From positions 206,794 to 270,793 of the forward strand of contig NZ_JABMCJ010000076.1 of NCBI RefSeq assembly GCF_013359755.1: a stretch of DNA of 64,000 bases, given 5' to 3'. Of this stretch, positions 17,986 through 27,264 are shown piece after piece (positions within the stretch are counted from its first letter, which is position 1; each line of letters opens with the position of its first letter). Made by a program: the position numbers and the translations under genes. The notes beneath the pieces are model-generated. The model ran no database searches, had not been told where the DNA came from, and saw only the letters and a program-made list of their open reading frames with translations. The stretch comes from Tardiphaga robiniae. GTDB lineage: Bacteria > Pseudomonadota > Alphaproteobacteria > Rhizobiales > Xanthobacteraceae.

Positions 17986-18577
17986 TGGAATTACCCCCAC
18001 CTGTTGACAATGATTGCGTGCCTCTCGCGAGAGAGTTGTTGCAATCAGTCCGAGTGAGAAGCCTCAACTTTTTCCAATAGTTGCCACGGATTTCATCAGG
18101 GATGCCCAGTGAAATCAGTATTTTATGCTTGAAGCATCGTGTTTTCGGGATGGTGAAATGACACCATGCGAGCGCGTGTAAGACACGCGCTTAGAGACTG
18201 TAAAGATTGGTATTTTGCGACGTTCTGTCGCAGGTTTCCGAACGAAGCTCCGATGGTGAATTCACACTGTGATTCCGTGTTTGCACCGCAAGAAAATCAC
18301 TGCCCAACTTCTCAACACACGAGAAAATCCGGATATCGAATTCGTTGCACATGTACCAGAACTGCAACACTTCAGACCAAGTATACAATGCGAAAGTCGA
18401 ATAAACGTCATTCAATCAACGAAAAGCCCGAGCTCACGCGATTGCGTCGACAGGAATCGCCCAAGAAAGCGATCCAGTCCAAAAATAAGGCAGACGCTGG
18501 CGCTTATTCGAGATTTACGCTGCATTCCAATCCGGCACACACTTGCCGCAAACCTCCTTTTCACGCGTGAGTAGCGA
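17986..18577. other. Divergent intergenic region between the outer-membrane protein and the purine ABC operon
   Basis: About 590 bp without a supported gene, lower in GC than its flanks. Overlapping short frames exist on both strands between 18166 and 18645 but lack ribosome sites. It must hold the two divergent promoters. I looked for a sigma-54 motif and a purine riboswitch and found neither convincingly. Confidence 0.5.
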
Positions 18578-20146
18578 ATGTTGGATTCGGGATCGGGACA
18601 CGCGCGTTCGGGGACGGTGCTTCTGCAGACCATCGGTCTGACCAAGCGCTATGGCAGTTTCCTCGCCAATGACGCCATCGACATCGCGATCCGTCCGCAG
18701 GAAATTCACGCGCTGCTCGGCGAGAACGGCGCCGGCAAATCCACGCTCGTCAAAACCATCTACGGCCTGATCCAACCAAGCGAAGGCGAGATGCTCTGGC
18801 AGGGCGAGAAGATGGTGCTCGCCGGCCCGCACGATGCGCGCGCCCGCGGCATCGGCATGGTGTTCCAGCATTTCTCGCTGTTCGACAATCTCACTGTCGC
18901 CGAGAACGTTGCGCTCGGTCTCGACGGCAAGGAATCCTTCAAGGCGATGTCGGCGCGGCTCGAACAGGTGTCGCAGCAATATGGCTTGCCGCTCGATCCG
19001 AAGCGCGAGGTCTGGCAGCTCTCGGTCGGCGAACGTCAGCGCATCGAGATCGTGCGCGTGCTGATGCAGAATCCGAAATTCCTGATCCTCGACGAGCCCA
19101 CCGCCGTGCTGACGCCGCAGGAGGCCGATCAGCTCTTCGTCGTGCTGGAGCGCCTGAAGTCGGAAGGCCGCGCGATCCTTTACATCAGCCACAAGCTCGA
19201 CGAGGTGAAGCGGCTCTGCGACACCGCCACCGTCCTGCGCGGCGGCAAGAAGATCTCGACCTGTCTGCCGCGCGAAGAAACTGCCGCATCATTGGCGCGC
19301 ATGATGGTCGGCACCGAGATCAAGCAGGTCAAAGCCGCCGCCAATCGGCAAACCACCGTGCCGCGGCTCGTGGTCAACGATCTCAGCCTCGCGCCCGACG
19401 AACCACATGGCGTGCATCTGAAAAACATCTCGCTGGAGCTGAAGGGCGGCGAGATCCTGGGGATCGCTGGCGTCGCCGGCAATGGGCAGGACGAGTTCTT
19501 CGCGGCGCTCTCCGGCGAGCGTCTCGCCAAAGATCCCGGCACCATTGTCATCGACGGTCACGCAGCCGGACATCTGTCGATCACCGCGCGCCGCAAGCTC
19601 GGCGCCGCCTTCGTGCCCGAAGAACGGCTCGGCCACGGCACCGCGCCGCGCATGCGCCTGTCGGAGAACGCGCTGCTCACCGGCCACGCCGCATCCGGCA
19701 TGGTGCACAACGGTTTCATCAATACGGCGGCAACGCTCGCGACCGTCGACCGCGCCACCGCGAGCTTCGACGTGCGCAAGGCCAAGCGCGATCCGGAAGC
19801 CGCCAGCCTTTCCGGCGGCAACCTGCAGAAATTCATCGTCGGCCGCGAGATTTTGCGTAATCCCATCGTGCTCGTGGTCAGCCAGCCGACATGGGGCGTC
19901 GATGCCGGCGCCGCCGCCGTCATCCGTCAGGCGCTGCTCGATCTTGCCGCTGCGGGCGCGGCCATCCTTGTCACCAGCCAGGACCTTGACGAACTCGCTG
20001 ATATCGCCGACCGCATCGCTGTGATGTTCCACGGTCACCTGTCCGAGCCGTTAATGACGGCGGATGCCGACAGGGAAACGCTGGGCCTGTTGATGGGCGG
20101 CAGCGCACTCACGCCAAAGGACGTGCCCGATGCAGTTGGTGCTTGA
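18578..20146 (+). CDS. Nucleoside/purine ABC transporter ATP-binding protein (tandem ATPase)
   Basis: A 522-residue protein with two ABC domains, as in RbsA and NupO/YufO. Domain 1 has Walker A GENGAGKST, signature LSVGERQRIE and Walker B FLILDEPTAVL. Domain 2 has the degenerate P-loop GVAGNGQDE, signature LSGGNLQKF and the altered Walker B VLVVSQPTWGVD usual for these transporters. The start is uncertain because no clear ribosome site precedes the ATG; a GTG at 18617 is an alternative. It overlaps the first permease gene by 17 bp. Partner genes identify a BMP-type importer for nucleosides or purine bases. Confidence 0.9.
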   Translation: MLDSGSGHARSGTVLLQTIGLTKRYGSFLANDAIDIAIRPQEIHALLGENGAGKSTLVKTIYGLIQPSEGEMLWQGEKMVLAGPHDARARGIGMVFQHFSLFDNLTVAENVALGLDGKESFKAMSARLEQVSQQYGLPLDPKREVWQLSVGERQRIEIVRVLMQNPKFLILDEPTAVLTPQEADQLFVVLERLKSEGRAILYISHKLDEVKRLCDTATVLRGGKKISTCLPREETAASLARMMVGTEIKQVKAAANRQTTVPRLVVNDLSLAPDEPHGVHLKNISLELKGGEILGIAGVAGNGQDEFFAALSGERLAKDPGTIVIDGHAAGHLSITARRKLGAAFVPEERLGHGTAPRMRLSENALLTGHAASGMVHNGFINTAATLATVDRATASFDVRKAKRDPEAASLSGGNLQKFIVGREILRNPIVLVVSQPTWGVDAGAAAVIRQALLDLAAAGAAILVTSQDLDELADIADRIAVMFHGHLSEPLMTADADRETLGLLMGGSALTPKDVPDAVGA

Positions 20147-21221
20147 GAAGCGCGCGGAGCGATCGACCATCATCGCGCTGGTATCGCCTGTTATCGCCAT
20201 CGGGCTGACCATCGTGACCATGAGCATCCTGTTCATGATCATCGGCAAGAATCCGATCGCGGCGCTCAACGTCTATTTCATCACGCCGCTGACCGACGCC
20301 TATTCGCTGCAGGAGCTTGCGGTGAAGGCGGCGCCGCTGGTGATGATCGCCATTGGCCTGTCGCTTTGTTACCTCGCCAATGTCTGGAATATCGGCGCGG
20401 AGGGACAGTTCCTCGTCGGTGCCGTGGCGGGCAGTTGGCTTGCGGTGAAGACCAACGGCACCGATGCCGGCGTCTGGGTCTTGCCGGCGATGCTGCTGCT
20501 CGGTGCCATCGCGGGCGCGCTCTATGCGTTGATCCCGGCCCTCTGCAAGGTGCGCTTCGGCGCCAGCGAAATTCTGGTCAGCCTGATGCTGGTCTATGTG
20601 GCCGACCTGCTGCTCGATTATCTCGTCCGCGGCCCGTGGCGCGATCCCAAAGGGTTCAACTTCCCGACCACGGCCGAATTCGATCCGGTCGCCACCGTGC
20701 CTCTGCTGTTCGAGGGTGGGCGGCTGCATCTCGGCGCGGTCATCGCGCTGGTGATCGTTGTTGCCGCTGCTGTCCTGCTCGGCCGCACCATCAAGGGTTT
20801 TGAAATTCGCGTGGTTGGCGCGGCGCCGCGGGCGGCGCGCTTCGGCGGCTTCTCCTCCAACCAGCTGGTGCTGCTGACTTTCGCGATATCCGGCGCGCTG
20901 GCCGGCCTCGCGGGGATCATCGAGGTTGCCGGCCCCGTCGGCCATCTGCAGCCCGGCATCTCGCCCGGCTATGGCTTCACCGCGATCATCGTTGCATTTC
21001 TCGGACGGCTCAACCCGGTTGGAATACTAATTGCAGGGCTTTTCCTGGCGCTGACATTTATCGGCGGGGAGCAAGCGCAGATCGCCATGAAGATCCCACT
21101 CGATATCACCAAGGTGTTTCAGGGTATCCTGCTGTTCTATGTGCTCGCCTGCGACAGCCTGATCCTGTACCGGATCAAGCTCATCATGCCGCAGCGGAAG
21201 GTCGCCGATGGAGCTGCTTGA
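20130..21221 (+). CDS. Nucleoside/purine ABC transporter permease 1
   Basis: A 363-residue inner-membrane permease of the branched-chain/RbsC-NupP class, with about eight to ten hydrophobic helices. Family blocks include ANVWNIGAEGQFLVGAVAGSW, ALIPALCKVRFGASEILVSLMLVYVA and PGYGFTAIIVAFLGRLNPVGI. It overlaps the ATPase gene upstream (17 bp) and the second permease gene downstream (14 bp), so translation is coupled. It forms half of the heterodimeric channel. Confidence 0.92.
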   Translation: MQLVLEKRAERSTIIALVSPVIAIGLTIVTMSILFMIIGKNPIAALNVYFITPLTDAYSLQELAVKAAPLVMIAIGLSLCYLANVWNIGAEGQFLVGAVAGSWLAVKTNGTDAGVWVLPAMLLLGAIAGALYALIPALCKVRFGASEILVSLMLVYVADLLLDYLVRGPWRDPKGFNFPTTAEFDPVATVPLLFEGGRLHLGAVIALVIVVAAAVLLGRTIKGFEIRVVGAAPRAARFGGFSSNQLVLLTFAISGALAGLAGIIEVAGPVGHLQPGISPGYGFTAIIVAFLGRLNPVGILIAGLFLALTFIGGEQAQIAMKIPLDITKVFQGILLFYVLACDSLILYRIKLIMPQRKVADGAA

Positions 21222-22125
21222 AGCCATCATCCTTGCCGTACTCGCGGCGTCGACACCGCTGCTGCTCGCCGCCTCCGGCGAGCTGCTGGTGGAGCGCGCC
21301 GGCGTGCTCAATCTCGGCGTCGAAGGCATGATGATCGTCGGCGCAGCCTGCGGCTTTGCTGGCGCCTGGGCCACCGGCTCGACATTCATCGGCGCGCTGT
21401 GCGGAATTCTCGCGGGCGTCGCGCTCTCATTGGTATTTGCACTGATGACGCTCGGCCTCGCGGTCAATCAGGTCGCCACGGGTCTCGCGCTCACAATCCT
21501 GGGCATCGGCGTCTCCGGCCTGATCGGCGCCGGCTTCGTCGGTGAGCGTATCGCCACCGCGCCGCGGCTGTACATTCCCGGCCTGACCACGCTCCCCTTC
21601 GTCGGCAAGATCCTGTTCGGCGAAGATGCCTTCGTCTATGTCTCGCTCGCGCTGATCATCGGAATGTCCTGGTTCCTCTATCGCACCCGGGCGGGGCTGG
21701 TCCTCCGCGCCATCGGCGACAATCATGTCTCCGCCCATGCGCTCGGTTATCCCGTGCTGAAGATCCGCATGTTCGCCGTGATGTTCGGCGGCGGCTGCGC
21801 GGGTCTGGCCGGCGCCTATCTGCCGCTGGCCTATACGCCGTTCTTCGTCCCCGGCATGACCGCCGGCCGCGGCTGGATCGCGCTGGCGCTGGTGGTATTC
21901 GCCTCATGGCTGCCGGGGCGCCTCGTGATTGGCGCCTATCTGTTCGGCGCGGTCTCGATCTTGCAACTGCATGCGCAGGGCTGGGGCGTCGGCGTGCCCT
22001 CGCAACTGATGTCCGCACTGCCCTATCTCGCAACCGTCGTCGTGCTGGTGTTGATCTCGCGCACCCGCAGCGGCGGCTCCACGGCGCCGGCAGCATTGGG
22101 CACGGTATTCGTGCCCGACCGCTAA
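21208..22125 (+). CDS. Nucleoside/purine ABC transporter permease 2
   Basis: A 305-residue permease similar to NupQ/YufQ. Blocks are [44 protein letters not shown] and [37 protein letters not shown]. Its start lies inside the end of permease 1. It completes the channel; the substrate-binding protein follows after 40 bp. Confidence 0.92.
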   Translation: MELLEAIILAVLAASTPLLLAASGELLVERAGVLNLGVEGMMIVGAACGFAGAWATGSTFIGALCGILAGVALSLVFALMTLGLAVNQVATGLALTILGIGVSGLIGAGFVGERIATAPRLYIPGLTTLPFVGKILFGEDAFVYVSLALIIGMSWFLYRTRAGLVLRAIGDNHVSAHALGYPVLKIRMFAVMFGGGCAGLAGAYLPLAYTPFFVPGMTAGRGWIALALVVFASWLPGRLVIGAYLFGAVSILQLHAQGWGVGVPSQLMSALPYLATVVVLVLISRTRSGGSTAPAALGTVFVPDR

Positions 22126-22165
22126 AGACATTCTCGCAAGACTATCTCGCAAACAGGAGACACGT

Positions 22166-23245
22166 ATGAACAGGAAAGCACTTGCAGCCGCCGCCCTACT
22201 GCTGGCCACCGGCCTCGGATTGGGTGCAGCCGTCGCCGCCGACAAGCTGAAAGTTGGCTTTGTCTATATCGGCCCGGTCGGCGATTTCGGCTGGACCTAT
22301 CAGCACGAAGTCGGCCGCCAGATGATCGTCAAGGAATTTGGCGACAAGATCGAGACCACCTATCTCGAAAACGTCAGCGAAGGCCCGGACTCCGAGCGCT
22401 CCATCGAACAGCTCGCGCGGGCCGGCAATCAGCTCATCTTCACCACGTCGTTCGGCTATATGGATCCGACGCTGAAAGTCGCCAAGCGCAATCCCAAGGT
22501 GATGTTCGAACACGCCACCGGCTTCAAGCGCGACAAGAACATGTCGAGCTATTCCGGCCGCTTCTTCGAAGGCCGCTACATCCAGGGCCTGATCGCCGCC
22601 AAGATGTCGAAGAAGGGCGTGCTGGGCTATATCGGCTCGTTCCCGATCCCGGAAGTGATCTCCGGCATCAATGCCACCATGCTGGCTGCGCAGAAGATCA
22701 ATCCGGACATCAAGATCAAGATCATCTGGGTCAACACCTGGTTCGATCCCGGCAAGGAAGCCGATGCCGCCAAGGCGCTGCTCGATCAGGGCGCCGACGT
22801 GATCATGCAGCACACGGATTCGCCGGCCGCGATGCAGGTCGCCTCCGAGCGCGGCGCGCTCGCCTTCGGCCAAGACTCCGACATGATCAAGTTCGGTCCG
22901 AAGACGCAGCTTACCGCGGTCACCAACAACTGGGGCCCGTATTACGTCGAGCGCGTCAAGGCGGCACTCGACGGCACCTGGAAGTCGGAAGACACCTGGG
23001 CCGGCCTGAAAGAGAAGATGGTCGTGATGGCGCCCTATACCAACATGCCGGATGACGTGAAGAAGATGGCGATGGACACCGAAGCCGCCATCATCGCCGG
23101 CACGCTGAAGCCGTTCAAATGCCCGATCTTGGGACAGGACGGCAAGGAAGTGGAATGCAAGGGCGGCGACGCCCTCGATCCCGGCCAGGTGCTCGGGATG
23201 AACTTCTATGTGAAGGGGATCGACGACAAGATTCCGGGGAAGTAA
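22166..23245 (+). CDS. BMP-family ABC transporter substrate-binding lipoprotein-like protein
   Basis: A 359-residue periplasmic protein of the BMP/Med family. A signal peptide (MNRKALAAAALLLATGLGLGAAVAA) lacks a lipobox cysteine, so it is a soluble periplasmic form. Family blocks are VGFVYIGPVGDFGWTYQHEVGR, FEGRYIQGLIAAKMSKKGVLGYIGSFPIPEV and GADVIMQHTDSPAAMQVASERG. An AGGAG site precedes the ATG. Such proteins bind purine nucleosides or bases. It is the last gene of the importer operon, followed by a strong terminator. Confidence 0.93.
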   Translation: MNRKALAAAALLLATGLGLGAAVAADKLKVGFVYIGPVGDFGWTYQHEVGRQMIVKEFGDKIETTYLENVSEGPDSERSIEQLARAGNQLIFTTSFGYMDPTLKVAKRNPKVMFEHATGFKRDKNMSSYSGRFFEGRYIQGLIAAKMSKKGVLGYIGSFPIPEVISGINATMLAAQKINPDIKIKIIWVNTWFDPGKEADAAKALLDQGADVIMQHTDSPAAMQVASERGALAFGQDSDMIKFGPKTQLTAVTNNWGPYYVERVKAALDGTWKSEDTWAGLKEKMVVMAPYTNMPDDVKKMAMDTEAAIIAGTLKPFKCPILGQDGKEVECKGGDALDPGQVLGMNFYVKGIDDKIPGK

Positions 23246-23262
23246 CCGGCGCCGGCCCCTCG

Positions 23263-23296
23263 CGAGATATCCGGACGACAGCGTCCGGATATCTCG
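23263..23296. terminator. Bidirectional terminator with a perfect 15-bp stem
   Basis: CGAGATATCCGGACG and its exact reverse complement flank a four-base loop. It lies between the convergent importer operon and the TPR-methyltransferase gene and can stop transcription from both sides. Confidence 0.8.
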
Positions 23297-23327
23297 TTGA
23301 TGACCGTCGGAGATTCGCTCCGACGCA

Positions 23328-25643
23328 TCACATCTTCTGAACCCAGAACTGATACATCGAAATGAACGTATAGGGGTTCTCGGTTTCGAACACATGCCAC
23401 GACCCAAGATCGGTCATGGCAATGTCTGCAGGAAATCGCTGACGATATTTTCGCTTCGTCGCGACGTCGACATCGAAGCCGAGAAACCGCAGATCGTTAT
23501 CCTTCAGGAACCGCTCGATCTGCGGCAGCGTCATGCGATGTTCCTGCCCGTGAAACAGCAGGTCGCGGCAGTCGCTCAGGCTGAAGAAATCCGATGTCAA
23601 TGTCACGTTCTTGAGCGGCATGCCGTCCTCGCAGGCGAGCAATTCCTGCCGGCAGAGACGAATGTCCGCGGGTACGGGCCGATAGCCACGCTCCGCGATG
23701 AATGCGCGCGCGGCGACGATGTCCCGTCTGGCGATCTCGCTATAGAGCGCGATCTGCATCACGCCATCGGGCTTCAACAGCGACACCAATATGCGCCATG
23801 CAGCGAATGGATCGGCGAGATGGTGCAGCACACCGCTCGATTCGATCATCTCGAACGTGTGGCCGATCGACGACAACTTCATAATGTCGGCATGGGCATG
23901 GCGCAGATTGCGGATGCCGAGCGCGCGCGTCTGCCGCCGCGCATAACTCAGCGATTTCAAACTGAGATCGATGGCGAGGACCTGCGCGTCACGGAATCTC
24001 TGTGCCGCGTGGATAGCCGAGCGGCCCGTGCCGCAACCAGCCACCAGGATGTTGACCGATCCCTCCTTGCCACCGGGTATGAAGGACGAGTCAGGAAATT
24101 GTTCGGAGAGAAACGCATCGAGCGTCGTTGATGGACCAATCGGCTCCGCAGCGAGCCACTGCGGATAGGGATGCTCCTCATAGTGGCTGCGGACCTGCAA
24201 CGACACGTCGTCATCGACCGGCGTCAAGGCCGGCATGAGGGAGCTGAGCCGCCGTTCCTCTTGCCAGGCGCGGATCTGCTGATCCAGCACGGCGCCGACG
24301 CTATCCGGCCAACGGCGATCGAGAAGACGCTCCGGATTGGCGAGAGCATGGAGCGGCATATAGCTGGCAATCGCCAGGAGCGACAAAGCTGACACGGACG
24401 CTCCCGACGCTAGTCTGGCAGCAACGTCGCTCCGCAACGACTCGACGTGCTCTGCCTCGATTGCGGATAGCGCAAAGACATAGCTGTTGATGAAGCACTG
24501 CCGTGCAACGGCAGAGAACAGCGTCAGCACGGGTGCTGGCACCGCGGCGCCGGATAGGCCTTGCGCAGTGCTCAGAAGAACGAAGCGAAGCTCGGTCGCG
24601 AATTTTTCCAGCAACGGGTTCGACACGGGTGTCGCCTGCAGCACGGCACGCAGCAGTGAATCCCCGGCAAACGCTGCTATTCCCGACGAAGCCAGTATCG
24701 CCTCTGCCGGCTGCGACCGAAAATCCGGATCGGCAAGCCGCGCCATGCCCGATCTCAATGCATCACTGAGCACGAGAAAGGTCGCACAGGCAGGCGCAAG
24801 GGTGGACGGCCTCACCCACGCCTCGGAGATCGCACGCTCCAGGATCGATCTGATATCGCCGGCATCGGGCCGAAGCAGCGGCGACTGCAGGCAAGCAGCC
24901 ACAGTTGCTTTCGTCTCAAACGTCTCCTGTACGGCCAGTGCCCGGCACGACAGCCGCAGCGCCTGTGCGATATCCCCGTTCTGCAACAACAGCCTTGCCA
25001 GGGCGCACAAGGCCTCCGGCCAGTCCGGCTTCAGCGCCAGCGCATGACGATAAGCCTCCTCGGCGTCCCGTTCACGCGCCAGTTCGATGAACGCCCATCC
25101 ACGACCAAGCCATGCTTCGGCAAGACGCGAATTGATTGCGAGTGCCTGATCGTAAGTCGCGCACGCATCACCGTATTGTCGGAGCCCGAGCAAGGCACTT
25201 GCCTTGTTGACGATGACCTCCGCATAGTTCGGACGCAGTGCGATGGCCCTGTCGAAAGCAATGATGGCTTCGGCGTATCGCTTGAGGTCGTTGAGAACAG
25301 TCCCTCGGCCATTCCAGGTATCGGCAACGGCAGGATTGATCGCCAGCGCTCCGTCAAAGCGCTGCAAGGCCTCCGCCGGACGCTTCAATGCCTTCAGAAC
25401 GAGACCGTAATTGTAGAAAGTCGCATCCGACGACGCGTCGAGCTGAAGAGCCGTCTTGATAAATGGCTCCGCCTCGGCATGGCGTTTCAACTGGCTGAGA
25501 ACGACGCTCAGGAGGTTGAGCGTGGCAATGTGTCTGGGCTGCTGCCGGAGGACTTTCCTTAGTCCTCGCTCAGCATCCTCAAGCCGGCCCGACTGCAAGA
25601 ACGCAATAGCTTCCCGAAAACTGAACTCGACCGGTGCCGACAT
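23328..25643 (-). CDS. TPR-repeat protein with C-terminal SAM-dependent methyltransferase domain
   Basis: A 771-residue fusion. Residues about 1-230 are tetratricopeptide repeats with the YAEAIIAFDRAIALRPNYAE pattern and six or so units. A middle region of about 250 residues is Ala/Leu/Ser-rich and unassigned. A class I methyltransferase follows, with motif I VNILVAGCGTGRSAIHAAQRF (about residue 528) and later SSGVLHHLADPFAAWRIL and LKPDGVMQIALYS. The architecture is frequent in alphaproteobacteria; the target is not known (protein, glycan or lipid). It sits between purine genes but shares no obvious function with them. Confidence 0.85.
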   Translation of the reverse strand: MSAPVEFSFREAIAFLQSGRLEDAERGLRKVLRQQPRHIATLNLLSVVLSQLKRHAEAEPFIKTALQLDASSDATFYNYGLVLKALKRPAEALQRFDGALAINPAVADTWNGRGTVLNDLKRYAEAIIAFDRAIALRPNYAEVIVNKASALLGLRQYGDACATYDQALAINSRLAEAWLGRGWAFIELARERDAEEAYRHALALKPDWPEALCALARLLLQNGDIAQALRLSCRALAVQETFETKATVAACLQSPLLRPDAGDIRSILERAISEAWVRPSTLAPACATFLVLSDALRSGMARLADPDFRSQPAEAILASSGIAAFAGDSLLRAVLQATPVSNPLLEKFATELRFVLLSTAQGLSGAAVPAPVLTLFSAVARQCFINSYVFALSAIEAEHVESLRSDVAARLASGASVSALSLLAIASYMPLHALANPERLLDRRWPDSVGAVLDQQIRAWQEERRLSSLMPALTPVDDDVSLQVRSHYEEHPYPQWLAAEPIGPSTTLDAFLSEQFPDSSFIPGGKEGSVNILVAGCGTGRSAIHAAQRFRDAQVLAIDLSLKSLSYARRQTRALGIRNLRHAHADIMKLSSIGHTFEMIESSGVLHHLADPFAAWRILVSLLKPDGVMQIALYSEIARRDIVAARAFIAERGYRPVPADIRLCRQELLACEDGMPLKNVTLTSDFFSLSDCRDLLFHGQEHRMTLPQIERFLKDNDLRFLGFDVDVATKRKYRQRFPADIAMTDLGSWHVFETENPYTFISMYQFWVQKM

Positions 25644-25757
25644 GAGTGTGCCGAAAGAACCTGAGAAAAATCTGCAATATTTCTCTCAATTACCAGCACA
25701 GCCTGCGACTTTAAAGCGCACTTTTCTCTCACGCCCTACCTTGACACCGCAGTTTTC

Positions 25758-27107
25758 TTAATGGGTTTGCATCTTCTTCGCCGCCGCGCTGTGCCGCCGG
25801 ATCAGATCCGCGATATCCAGACCCGGAATGGCGCCGTCGATCACGCGCCACGCGCCGCCCACCATCACCCGGTCCGCACGATGCGCGCCGCACAGCACGA
25901 GTGCCGCCAGCGGATCGCCATGGCCGGAGAAGCGCAGCTCGTCGAGTTTGAACAACGCCAGATCCGCCATCTTCCCCACAGCGATCTCACCCAGCTCTGG
26001 CCGCCCCACACAGGCCGCCGAGCCTTTCGTCGCCCAGCGCAGCGCGTCCTTGTGGCTGACGCGCCCGACGCCGTAACGCGCCCGCTGCAGCAGAAATGCC
26101 GCGCGCACTTCCTGGATCAAATTCGATCCGTCATTCGATGCCGAACCATCGACACCGAGGCCGATGCCGACACCCGCGTCTTCCATTTCGCAGACCGGGC
26201 AGCAGCCTGACGCCAGCAACTGATTGCTGCACGAGCAGTGACTGATCGTGGTCCCGGCCTTGCCGAGCCGCAGCATTTCCGCCCTGTTGAAGTGGATGCC
26301 ATGTGCAAGCCAGGTACGCTTGTTCAGCCAGCCGGTCTGCTCCAGATAATCCAGCGGACGGCAGCCATAGATCTCCTCGCAATAGCGGTTCTCGTCCTCG
26401 GTCTCGCCTAGATGGGTATGCAGGCGGACATCGAGCTTGTCCGCAAGCGCCGCGGTGCTTGCCATCAGCGAGGTCGTTACCGAGAAAGGCGAGCACGGCG
26501 CCAGCGCGATCTGCACCATCGCGTCTTCGCCGCGCTGGTGGAATGCCGCCACCACGCGCTCGCTATCAGCCAGGATCGTGTCCTCGTCCTGCACCACACT
26601 GTCCGGGGGCAAACCGCCGTCTTTCACTGAGCGGTTCATCGATCCCCGCGTCAGCAGCACGCGCATGCCGAGCCGCTGCGCCACCGCGACCTCGATATCG
26701 ACCGACTGTTCGAGGCCGGCCGGAAACACATAGTGGTGATCGGTGGTCGTGGTGCAGCCCGACAGCAGCAATTCCGACATCGCCACGCTGACGCCGAGAT
26801 GGAGATTCTCGGGCGTCAGCCGCGCCCAGACCGGATAGAGCGCCTGCAGCCAGGGAAACAGCTCGCGGTCCAGGGCGGCCGGCAAGGCGCGCGTCAGCGT
26901 CTGATAGAAATGGTGATGCGTATTGATCAGCCCCGGCAGCACCACATGGGCGCTGGCATCATAGACCGCCACATCCGCTGTTGCTGGCTGGCCGCTGGCC
27001 GGCACCAATTCGACAATCCGGCCATTCCTGACGACAATGCCGCGCTCGGCACCCTCGGCGAAAATGCCGAGGGGATCCTTGATCCATGTGGCCTGCGTTT
27101 CTGTCAT
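25758..27107 (-). CDS. 8-oxoguanine deaminase (amidohydrolase superfamily)
   Basis: A 449-residue metal-dependent hydrolase of the AtzA/TrzN/Ssn class. The metal-binding blocks are GLINTHHHFYQTLTR, RLHTHLGETEDENRYCEE, WLAHGIHFNRAEM and the Asp of LGVDGSASNDGSN. The TRALPAALDRELFPWLQALYPVWARL block is characteristic of 8-oxoguanine deaminases, which convert 8-oxoguanine to urate. AAGGAGAT precedes the ATG. It is divergent from the xanthine dehydrogenase genes and a sigma-54-type site lies upstream. The product, urate, is the same as that of the neighbouring xanthine dehydrogenase. Guanine deaminase is a less likely alternative. Confidence 0.88.
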   Translation of the reverse strand: MTETQATWIKDPLGIFAEGAERGIVVRNGRIVELVPASGQPATADVAVYDASAHVVLPGLINTHHHFYQTLTRALPAALDRELFPWLQALYPVWARLTPENLHLGVSVAMSELLLSGCTTTTDHHYVFPAGLEQSVDIEVAVAQRLGMRVLLTRGSMNRSVKDGGLPPDSVVQDEDTILADSERVVAAFHQRGEDAMVQIALAPCSPFSVTTSLMASTAALADKLDVRLHTHLGETEDENRYCEEIYGCRPLDYLEQTGWLNKRTWLAHGIHFNRAEMLRLGKAGTTISHCSCSNQLLASGCCPVCEMEDAGVGIGLGVDGSASNDGSNLIQEVRAAFLLQRARYGVGRVSHKDALRWATKGSAACVGRPELGEIAVGKMADLALFKLDELRFSGHGDPLAALVLCGAHRADRVMVGGAWRVIDGAIPGLDIADLIRRHSAAAKKMQTH

Positions 27108-27138
27108 GGCTCATCTCCTTAGGTCCTGGACCCGACCT

Positions 27139-27154
27139 TGCAATTCAGGGACCA
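27139..27154 (-). promoter_or_regulatory. Probable sigma-54 promoter of the 8-oxoguanine deaminase gene
   Basis: Minus strand TGGTCCC, four bases, TTGCA. The -12 half is perfect and spacing exact; the -24 half keeps TGG but deviates after it. It is 32 bp before the start codon. Its partner for the divergent xanthine dehydrogenase operon lies 40 bp away. Confidence 0.6.
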
Positions 27155-27194
27155 GCCACGAATACTTCGATTTGTTCTGCAATTGTCGGCGACT

Positions 27195-27210
27195 TGGCGT
27201 CGGTCTTGCA
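27195..27210 (+). promoter_or_regulatory. Probable sigma-54 promoter of the xanthine dehydrogenase operon
   Basis: TGGCGTC, four bases, TTGCA, with exact spacing between GG and GC. It lies 55 bp before the ATG of the FAD-subunit gene. Together with the divergent site at 27139-27154 it suggests nitrogen-controlled purine oxidation. Confidence 0.7.
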
Positions 27211-27264
27211 AGGTTCACAATGATACTTCAAGGGGTCATTGCCGAGTGAAAGCATAACCGCCCT

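Noticed and set aside
17986..18577. Possible purine or 2'-deoxyguanosine riboswitch or sigma-54 promoter before the purine ABC operon
   Set aside because: No three-way junction core was seen, and the nearest TGG/TTGC-like strings have the wrong spacing.
18166..18645. Small overlapping frames before the ABC ATPase gene
   Set aside because: Frames exist on both strands over the same bases with unnatural composition and no ribosome sites.
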